Source: an uncultured Verrucomicrobiales bacterium
GTDB taxonomy: Bacteria; Verrucomicrobiota; Verrucomicrobiia; Limisphaerales; JACDHS01
Length of the DNA: 8,329 nucleotides
Assembly (NCBI GenBank): GCA_937983475.1
Contig: CALJZV010000559.1
Span: forward strand, 1-8,329
Direction: 5' to 3'
Shown: positions 1 through 6,213 of the stretch, piece by piece
Layout: every line of letters begins with the position of its first letter
Numbering within the stretch: position 1 is the stretch's first letter
The notes under the pieces: model-generated
What the model was told of the DNA's origin: nothing
What the model saw: only the letters and a program-made list of their open reading frames with translations
The model's database searches: none
Translations under genes and position numbers: made by a program

Positions 1-4
1 CCCA

Positions 5-2887
5 TTATTGCTGCTTCTTCCTGGCGCGGCGCTTGGCTTCCAGCAACCGACTGGTGGTGTCCTGGGGCGTGTCCGACGGGGGTTTTCCATCAACCGGCTT
101 CGCGGGCGCGATTTCCGAAGTTGCCGGAGTGGCTGCGGCGGCAGGCCGCGCTGCTTCCGAGGGGATGACCAGTGGTTTTTCCGGCTGAAACAATTCCTCG
201 CGCGGCCCGGCACGCTCGGTCTGCCGCATCCGGACTTCGTCCCGCCGGGCCAAAAGCGTGGAAAGGGATTCGTCGCCCTTTTGCGCAATCGGAGCCGGCC
301 TCCAGAAAAACAGCCAGCGGCGCAACGTGGCGGTTGCCTTCGCCCATTCCTCGCGATCCAACTGAATCCTTCGGATGGCCACGTCCAAGGGAAATAAAAC
401 GATGGCCAGCTTCAGCAGCCATTCCCAGAGGTCCTGCGGCTGAAAGGTTTTTTGCCGGCGCAGTTCGAAGGGATTGTCCACGTTCGGATCAAGGATTTTG
501 CCGCCGCCCAGTTCCGCCAGACGCCGCAACAGGTGCAGGTTGGGCCCGGGATTGTTGAACTCAGGCGAATAATTGACGCTGGCCCCGACCACCTGCGAGG
601 CCCGCATCCCGCCGTTTTCAACCTCCATAAGGTTCATCACATAGGAACCGACGTCGCGCGTGGGAAAACGCGCCTCATAGCGACCGGGCCCGGTTTGCTC
701 CAATTGCACGCTTTGCTTCTCGCCCTTGGGGCTGACGACCGCCGCCTGCAAATTCAGGAAGTTGCGATAATTTCCCTCCGCATCCACGGCCTCGACACTG
801 ATAATCCCCTCGCCCTTCTCAATGGCGACCTCGGTCGTGAAATCCGCGCTGTCGATTTTCCTCAGGCTCCATTGCGCCACCTGCGACCAGAATTGGCGGA
901 ACTGTTCCCACCCGAGCCAGTCCGCAGCCCAGCGCGCCCTGGCATCCGAGGTAAACGCCACGGCGCGGCCCAGTCCATACTGCCAATGGGCGAGGATCGG
1001 GTCGCCTTTGTCCGACACCAGCGGCACTTCCGCGCGGGGCTTTGCCGTGGTGGCCACGTATCCGCGCAGCATGGGATATTCCGCTGCGGCCATGCCGCGC
1101 AACAACTCGCTGCCTGCGGCCAGTTGCGGCTTGAAGGGCTCCTCAAAAATCGCGGACTTCAGTATGACCGCCGTTTCCTTGATGAAAATCTGCGGCAACT
1201 GCTCCGGGGACCGCACATCGTAAAACCGCCCGCGCCCGAGGTCCGCGATCATGATCATGGTTTCCGGCCCGGCGTGTCCGGCAATCAGAACGGTGCTGAC
1301 AGTGATCCGATCCTGCACGATGGCCTGCATCAGTTCCTTGGATGGCGGGCCGGGGTCGCCATCGCTGAACACAATCATGTGCTTCAGATTCGCCGTTGTA
1401 TCCTTCAACCCCTGATGGGCCATGGACATGACGTTTTGAAAACTGGGCAAATCGCCCTGGTTCATGCCGCTGATTTGTTTGCCCAGGGCTTTTTTGTCCC
1501 CCACCTTGGTCATGGGAAACAGCCAGCGATCCTTGCCGTCCCAAAGCACCACGCCCATCTCGTCCTGGGGTCCCAGGGCATCGAGCACACCGAGCGCGCA
1601 CTCGCGGGCAACCTGGTTGCCGTTGTTGAATTCCATCCCGTGCATCACCAGCGCGACCGCGCCCGAGGGCAGCACTTTTTTGCTGCTCAATTCCATGTCC
1701 ACCGGAAGCGTGGTTTCCAAAGGGGTGCCGCGATAGCTGCCGGCGGCGAAGGCCCGATCTCCGCCGATGCAGACCAACCCGACGCCAAAATCGCGCACCG
1801 CGCTTTCCACCAGCCTCATGGCGTCGCGGCCCAAATCGCCCGCCTCGATGTTGCTTAAAAACAAGGCGTCGTAGCTTTGAATCTCGGCGAGTGTTCCGGG
1901 AAATCCGCTGATGTCCGCCAGTTTCACCTCCAGCCGGGACGCGCTCAACGCGGCGGCGAGTTTCTGGTCGGCCTCCGTGTCGGAGGACACAATCAGCACA
2001 CGGGGTTCGCCGCGAACGCTGGCGAATCCGGCGGCCCGGTTGTTCTGCGGCAGCATGTCGCCGGCGGATTCCACGTAAACGTCGTAACTGTAGAAGCCGG
2101 ACTCCGACAGCGTCTGTGGAAAGGTGAAGAGGTTTTTGCCGGCGGCCAGGTCCACCTGCTGCTCGCCCAGGTATTGCTCATTTTGGTAAAGGCGGATGGT
2201 GGCGGGCCGCGCGACGTCGGACTGGGCGAAAATTTTTACGTCAAAGGTCTGTCCTTTTTTGATCGCCGGGGGCATGCCCACCTTTTGCACGGAGACATCC
2301 CCCGAGCGCACCGCTCCCAGCGGCACCACGTCCAGCGTCACTCCCAATGGGCGCGCCGCCAGCAGCGCCGCCACAGAATCCCCAATATTTTCGTTTCCGT
2401 CCGAGAACAAAACCAGCCGCTTTTGGCCCGCTTCAGGAAACGCCACGGTTCCCAGCCGAATGGCGGCGGCAATGTCACTGCGCTCCGGGGGCACGACCGC
2501 CTGAAACTTGTCCCACTGGGGCGCGGCATCGTCCTGATACTCAATGGCGGCCTCAGCGCCGAACACGATGGCACCCACGCGGTCGGAATCCTTTTTTCGC
2601 TCGGAGAATTTGTTGACCCGCGCCCGCGCGTCCTCCTGCTGCTGGGAAGGAACGCTGTCGGAACGATCAAGCATAAAGAAGACGTTCATCCCCTCAAGCG
2701 GCCGCCGCCACTGAAGCCCGGAGATAATCAAGACCAACAGCGCCGTGATGAGGATGCGCAAGCCAAGCGACACCCAGCGTCTCCAGGGAGACACCGCGAC
2801 ATCGGTCTTGATTGCCAGCCAGATTACCCAGGCCAGCGCCGGGAGAAACAACAGCAGGTACTGGGGATGCGTGAACTGGAAGCTCAT
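5..2887 (-). CDS. Large membrane protein with VWA domains and a GATase-like fold
   Basis: A 960-residue protein. Two N-terminal membrane segments (about 9-26 and 38-58) resemble the BatA arrangement. The first VWA domain (about 68-195) has the metal-site residues D74-R-S76-D-S78, S137 in place of the usual Thr, and D163 in FSDG. An immunoglobulin-like linker (about 200-290) leads to a glutamine-amidotransferase-like Rossmann domain that begins at RVLIVSSD (296-303). That domain includes the typical VCIGGDRAFAAGSYRGTPLE and resumes at HWQYGLGRAVAFTSD (634-648) and DWLGWEQFRQFW (656-667). A second VWA-like domain (about 408-575) is inserted between the two parts, with VMHGMEF where DxSxS is expected. 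A beta domain (about 683-775), a third membrane segment (about 820-836) and a 120-residue Ala/Pro-rich tail ending in RRARKKQQ follow. No glutaminase activity is implied: no Cys-His-Glu triad is apparent. It probably works with the BatA-like protein in the envelope. TAA at 7-5 is a clear stop. Family firm, function unknown. Confidence 0.92.
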   Translation of the reverse strand: MSFQFTHPQYLLLFLPALAWVIWLAIKTDVAVSPWRRWVSLGLRILITALLVLIISGLQWRRPLEGMNVFFMLDRSDSVPSQQQEDARARVNKFSERKKDSDRVGAIVFGAEAAIEYQDDAAPQWDKFQAVVPPERSDIAAAIRLGTVAFPEAGQKRLVLFSDGNENIGDSVAALLAARPLGVTLDVVPLGAVRSGDVSVQKVGMPPAIKKGQTFDVKIFAQSDVARPATIRLYQNEQYLGEQQVDLAAGKNLFTFPQTLSESGFYSYDVYVESAGDMLPQNNRAAGFASVRGEPRVLIVSSDTEADQKLAAALSASRLEVKLADISGFPGTLAEIQSYDALFLSNIEAGDLGRDAMRLVESAVRDFGVGLVCIGGDRAFAAGSYRGTPLETTLPVDMELSSKKVLPSGAVALVMHGMEFNNGNQVARECALGVLDALGPQDEMGVVLWDGKDRWLFPMTKVGDKKALGKQISGMNQGDLPSFQNVMSMAHQGLKDTTANLKHMIVFSDGDPGPPSKELMQAIVQDRITVSTVLIAGHAGPETMIMIADLGRGRFYDVRSPEQLPQIFIKETAVILKSAIFEEPFKPQLAAGSELLRGMAAAEYPMLRGYVATTAKPRAEVPLVSDKGDPILAHWQYGLGRAVAFTSDARARWAADWLGWEQFRQFWSQVAQWSLRKIDSADFTTEVAIEKGEGIISVEAVDAEGNYRNFLNLQAAVVSPKGEKQSVQLEQTGPGRYEARFPTRDVGSYVMNLMEVENGGMRASQVVGASVNYSPEFNNPGPNLHLLRRLAELGGGKILDPNVDNPFELRRQKTFQPQDLWEWLLKLAIVLFPLDVAIRRIQLDREEWAKATATLRRWLFFWRPAPIAQKGDESLSTLLARRDEVRMRQTERAGPREELFQPEKPLVIPSEAARPAAAATPATSEIAPAKPVDGKPPSDTPQDTTSRLLEAKRRARKKQQ

Positions 2888-5253
2888 TTTCTGCGAACCT
2901 CCAGGCTGGCGCGGTGCTGCTTCCGGATGAACTTTTGCACGCGGTGATTTTGCGAATCGGCCACGTATAAATTGCCCAGTGAATCCAGCGCGATGCTCCA
3001 CGGATTGCTCAACTGGCCGGGCAACGCCCCGGGGCTGCCCAACAATTCAACCGTCCGATCCTCGGCGTCAAAAATCTGGATGCGGCTGTTGCCGAACTCA
3101 CAGACAAATAAAAGCCCGTCCTGATCCACGCGCACGTCGTAGGGATAACTCAGTTCGCCTGCTTGAGTCCCTGCCTTGCCGATGGCGCGAAGGAAATTTC
3201 CTTCCGGTGAAAAGACCTGAACACGATGATTGCAGGAGTCGGCGACAAATAAAACGTCGCCTTCCCCGATCGTCAGCCCCTCGGCGCGATTGAATTCGCT
3301 CGCGCCACTGCCGGGTTTTCCGAATGCGGACAAAAACTCCCCCTTCGCCGCAAAGCGCTGCACTCGTTCGGTGATCCCAAATTCGCTCAACAACATTTCG
3401 CCGCGGCTATTGACCGCAACCGCCCTGGGAAAAGCAAGCTGTCCGTCGTTAGTCCCGTGCTCGCCCCATTGCATCAACAATGCCCCGTCCGGCGAAAAGT
3501 GGTTCACTCTGGAATAATGCGGCTCAATGACGATGATACGGCCCTCCGCGTCCACGCCCATGCCCTTGGGGCGCCCCTTGTCGGTCTGGGGCATTTGCCA
3601 AACCGCTACAAATTTGCCGTCGGCTGAAAACATCTGAACGCGGCCGGTCATGTCGGCGACATACAGATTGTCCTCGTTGTCCACCGTCAGCGTGCGCGGC
3701 TTGTTGAACTGGCCGCTGCCGGTGCCGCGCGACCCGATGATTTCAACGCCGGAAAACAGAGCGCTTTGAACGGGAAAAAGTCGTTCACGTTGCGGGTTTT
3801 CTCGCTGGCCACACCCGGCCAGGAAAACCAGTCCGGCCATCAGCAGGCCCAGGTTCAATCCTTTTGGAAACCACCCGAGTCTTTTCATCTTAGACATCAG
3901 CAGATAGACCATTAACGGGAACAGCGCCATGAGCAGAAGCACAAGGCAAAGAGCATTGACCTGGCTGTTGTGGCCGTAATGAAGCAGGTTGAAGATGCGG
4001 AGCGGAAGCGTTTCGCGACCCGGTGGAATGATGAAAATCAAGGTTTCCACGTCCCACAGGCAAAATAAAAACGCACCATACCAGGCCACAAGCAACTGAG
4101 GGAGCATCTGGGGCAGCCAACCGTGACGGATCAAGGTCCATCCCTTCGCCCCGGCCATTTTAGCGGCATCGACCAGCTGTCTGTCCGCCGAGTTCATCGC
4201 GTGCGCCGCAAGGCTTCTTCCAATCGCAAAGTAACGAATTAAAAAGGCGGCCAGCACAATGCCTGTGCCTTGATAAAATCCAGAAAGCGCCGGCCGGTTC
4301 AACAGCCATATTAAGGCTATTCCAAGCAACACCCCGGGAATCAGGAATGCCAGCCAAAGGAACGAAAACGAGGCCCGTTGCCACGCAGTTAGCGCTACCA
4401 GCAAAATCAAGGTTCCCGATAGTGATGAAAAAATAAACGAGTCGCGGGCGGCCTTTTGTCCCGCGTGAATGGCGGGCAAAAAGTCTCTCCAGGTTTCTGA
4501 TGAAAAAACAACCTGCGCCAATGGCAATGCACTGGAAAGAACAGACAGCGCCAGGAAAACTCCCAAGCCAATTGACACCAGCGGCGATCCAAGTTGCCTT
4601 CGGAAAATCTCGGGTTCCACGACGCTCCCGAACCTTGACCAGCTTACCCTTCGCGTTCGCGCAAACGCCAATAATGCCACCGGCAAAAACACCAGCGGCC
4701 AGCAGAGCTTGGCGGCAGTTGCATAATCAAATGTCGTGTTGAAGCTCACCCAAAGCTCCGCGGGAAGCACTTTGACCTGCAGGATGGCGGGAACGGAAAA
4801 ATTGTTCAGCGCCAGGACAAAGGTCACTGCCATGGCCAACAACAGTTCATTTTTTGCGGCCGGGATCAGCAGCCACCGAAGTAATTTGAAGCCAGTCAAT
4901 TGAGGTTCCGCTTCAAAATGAGGCGTCGCCAGTTTTCTCCAGGCGGCTTGCAGACAGAAGAACGGGATCGGCCAGAGCATCAGCGTCAGAATCCAGACGG
5001 TCCCGGCCATTGAGAAAATGTTCCACGGCACCCAGGAGCGCCAAACGCCGTTGTGCCCGAGAAAATAAATCCAGCAGTTGACCACCAGAAAAGGCGGCAA
5101 CACCAGCGGCAACACCGCGCAAACCATGGCCAATCGCCGCCAGCGCGCAGGAATGGACGCCAGCGCCAGCGCAGCGATCAAACCCAAACCACCGGCAAAA
5201 ATGGAGGTCGCCCCGGCCACCAGCAAACTGTTTTGAAGAAGCAGCCAGTTCAT
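2884..5253 (-). CDS. ABC importer permease fused to an NHL-repeat lipoprotein-like domain
   Basis: A 789-residue apparent fusion. Residues 1-452 are a two-module ABC permease of the FbpB/ThiP type with about 11 hydrophobic segments and two cytoplasmic EAA-type loops: FEAEPQLTG...IP (113-131) and LVDAAKMAGAKGW...LP (360-380). These loops normally dock on the ATPase. Residues 453-481 (MSKMKRLGWFPKG, a hydrophobic stretch, then L478-A-G-C481) look like a complete lipoprotein signal. Residues 505-779 form six NHL repeats. The permease should pass the ligand of the preceding binding protein across the inner membrane. The signal's basic n-region is on the predicted cytoplasmic side, so the NHL part would be periplasmic. 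The frame is open throughout, and no Shine-Dalgarno precedes M453 or M456. The permease start has no good ribosome binding site either and probably relies on coupling, 12 nt after the previous stop. The stop overlaps the next ATG (ATGA). The domain calls are firm; whether this is truly one protein is uncertain. Confidence 0.85.
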   Translation of the reverse strand: MNWLLLQNSLLVAGATSIFAGGLGLIAALALASIPARWRRLAMVCAVLPLVLPPFLVVNCWIYFLGHNGVWRSWVPWNIFSMAGTVWILTLMLWPIPFFCLQAAWRKLATPHFEAEPQLTGFKLLRWLLIPAAKNELLLAMAVTFVLALNNFSVPAILQVKVLPAELWVSFNTTFDYATAAKLCWPLVFLPVALLAFARTRRVSWSRFGSVVEPEIFRRQLGSPLVSIGLGVFLALSVLSSALPLAQVVFSSETWRDFLPAIHAGQKAARDSFIFSSLSGTLILLVALTAWQRASFSFLWLAFLIPGVLLGIALIWLLNRPALSGFYQGTGIVLAAFLIRYFAIGRSLAAHAMNSADRQLVDAAKMAGAKGWTLIRHGWLPQMLPQLLVAWYGAFLFCLWDVETLIFIIPPGRETLPLRIFNLLHYGHNSQVNALCLVLLLMALFPLMVYLLMSKMKRLGWFPKGLNLGLLMAGLVFLAGCGQRENPQRERLFPVQSALFSGVEIIGSRGTGSGQFNKPRTLTVDNEDNLYVADMTGRVQMFSADGKFVAVWQMPQTDKGRPKGMGVDAEGRIIVIEPHYSRVNHFSPDGALLMQWGEHGTNDGQLAFPRAVAVNSRGEMLLSEFGITERVQRFAAKGEFLSAFGKPGSGASEFNRAEGLTIGEGDVLFVADSCNHRVQVFSPEGNFLRAIGKAGTQAGELSYPYDVRVDQDGLLFVCEFGNSRIQIFDAEDRTVELLGSPGALPGQLSNPWSIALDSLGNLYVADSQNHRVQKFIRKQHRASLEVRRK
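2898..2902 (-). promoter_or_regulatory. Ribosome binding site of the VWA/GATase-like gene
   Basis: GGAGG on the minus strand lies 10 nt before the ATG at 2887-2885. It decides the start: the frame is open back to an ATG at 3001, but those extra 38 codons overlap the NHL gene and read as a non-membrane, basic leader unlike the family. The ATG overlaps the preceding TGA as ATGA. Confidence 0.7.
2917..3741 (-). repeat. Six NHL repeats forming a predicted beta-propeller
   Basis: Six tandem protein repeats of about 40-48 residues, at residues 505-552, 553-597, 598-645, 646-692, 693-739 and 740-779 of the fusion protein. Each has the pattern G...G.F..P..+.V...G.+YVAD...RVQ.F...G. Clear examples are NLYVADMTGRVQMF, LFVADSCNHRVQVF, LFVCEFGNSRIQIF and NLYVADSQNHRVQKF. 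Blade 2 is the most diverged (IIVIEPHYSRVNHF). Six such blades usually close into a propeller that binds proteins or other ligands. The final ten residues after blade 6 are basic (HRASLEVRRK). Confidence 0.88.
3811..3897 (-). other. Internal lipoprotein-type signal at the fusion joint
   Basis: Residues 453-481 of the permease-NHL protein have a basic n-region (K455, K457, R458, K464), a hydrophobic core (466-479) and the lipobox L-A-G-C481, encoded at 3813-3811. This is the layout of an N-terminal lipoprotein signal, but it lies in the middle of an open frame. It could mark a former separate gene starting at M453 or M456, or it may now act as an extra membrane segment. Neither ATG has a recognisable Shine-Dalgarno. 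Confidence 0.75.
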
Positions 5254-5265
5254 TTGCCCGTTAGT

Positions 5266-6213
5266 TCAGCGAAGAAAGAGGGCCTTTAATTGACTCATGG
5301 CCGCGGCATGATCGCGCAGCAAATCGTCCCAGTTCACCACGATCCCCTGCCCGGCGCCCTCTGGTTTCTGACCCACGAGTGCCCCCGCTGCAATGAGCCG
5401 TTCTACCACGGCGGAACTTTGCAGGAATTCTGCCAGCGCTTCTGCCGCTGGAACCCGCCTGGATCCACGCACCCAGCCGATGGTATTGGGGATCACAAGC
5501 CCATCCTCACTCAATGGAACCGCTACGACGGGCAACCCCTCGCGCAACGCCGCCGCCACATCGTCGGTATCCGTCAGGCCAACCCAGGCTTCCCCGCTGG
5601 CTACCAGTTTCACCACGACGGAATTGCCATCCACAATGAATGGCTTGTTTGCCAGCAAATCCCGGCACCATTGCTGCCAGCGTTCCTCTCCCCAGTGCTG
5701 GCGAAGGGCGAGGAAATGCGTCGAGGTGCTGCCAAAGAGCGGATAAGCCACGGCGATTTTTCCGCTCAACGCCGCGTTGGTGAGCGCAGAAAGCGTTTGC
5801 GGAGAGGCAAAGCGGCCACGCTGGCTGGCATGCACCACCAGGCAGCGGCGGCGGAAACCAAAAGCCGCCCACGGCTTGTCTTCACGCAGGACCCCCAACT
5901 GCTCCAACTGGCGCGTTCGAAATTCCTCGTTGTTCCAGAACACATCGCACTGGGGATTATTCTTTTCGGCAATCAATCGGTTGACCAGGCCAACGGTTTT
6001 CACCGCCTCGCTGTCATACACCGCTCGAACCTCCACTCCGAACTTCTCTGTGAATTCCTTAAGGATGGGCTCGGCGTACACCTGGTCCTGGGACGTGTAA
6101 ACGACCACAAAGGGCTTTTGCGCATCGGCGCAGCCTGCAAGGAAAATGAAAGCCAGCGCGAACACCAAAAGCGCGGCGGCGGCCCGGCGCGCAGACATTG
6201 AGCGCCACTTCAC
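5266..6213 (-). CDS. ABC transporter solute-binding lipoprotein (AfuA/FbpA-like)
   Basis: A 315-residue periplasmic-binding protein of the class used by ferric-iron and thiamine-type importers (COG1840-like). The N-terminus has basic residues, a hydrophobic core (about 11-24) and the lipobox L25-A-G-C28, so the mature protein should be lipid-anchored at Cys28. The fold starts with VVVYTSQDQVYAEPILKEF, then DVFWNNEEF (90-98), AYPLFGSTSTHF (156-167) and DGNSVVVKLVASGEAWVGLTD. This order is typical of the family, in which the protein captures a ligand outside the inner membrane and hands it to the permease. The adjacent Tyr-Tyr pair that binds iron in classical FbpA is not seen; the corresponding stretch reads GLTDTDDV (212-219), so iron should not be assumed. 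The start chosen is GTG, overlapping the previous stop as GTGA behind AGGAGG; the longer ATG reading would give a long non-signal leader. The permease gene starts 12 nt downstream, so the two form a pair. The ligand is unknown. Confidence 0.9.
   Translation of the reverse strand: MKWRSMSARRAAAALLVFALAFIFLAGCADAQKPFVVVYTSQDQVYAEPILKEFTEKFGVEVRAVYDSEAVKTVGLVNRLIAEKNNPQCDVFWNNEEFRTRQLEQLGVLREDKPWAAFGFRRRCLVVHASQRGRFASPQTLSALTNAALSGKIAVAYPLFGSTSTHFLALRQHWGEERWQQWCRDLLANKPFIVDGNSVVVKLVASGEAWVGLTDTDDVAAALREGLPVVAVPLSEDGLVIPNTIGWVRGSRRVPAAEALAEFLQSSAVVERLIAAGALVGQKPEGAGQGIVVNWDDLLRDHAAAMSQLKALFLR

Noticed and set aside
1..4. Possible terminator after the last gene
   Set aside because: Only four bases lie beyond the stop codon, so nothing can be judged.
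452..1858. 468-codon plus-strand open frame, and a similar one at 1877-2947
   Set aside because: Both lie wholly antisense to the VWA/GATase-like gene. They are rich in His, Arg, Gly and Gln with no domain or membrane pattern, as expected of the reverse frame of a G+C-rich gene.
2888..3001. Longer N-terminus for the VWA/GATase-like protein starting at 3001
   Set aside because: The 38 extra residues overlap the NHL coding region and are not membrane-like. The ATG at 2887 has GGAGG 10 nt upstream and an ATGA overlap, and begins with the expected BatA-like membrane segment.
3890..4141. 83-codon minus-strand frame inside the permease as a possible frame-shifted permease end
   Set aside because: Its translation is polar and proline-rich, while the main frame keeps the hydrophobic segments and the start of the signal, so the permease does not switch to it.
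5290..6201. 303-codon plus-strand open frame
   Set aside because: It is antisense to the solute-binding lipoprotein gene, which has a clear signal, lipobox and family motifs.
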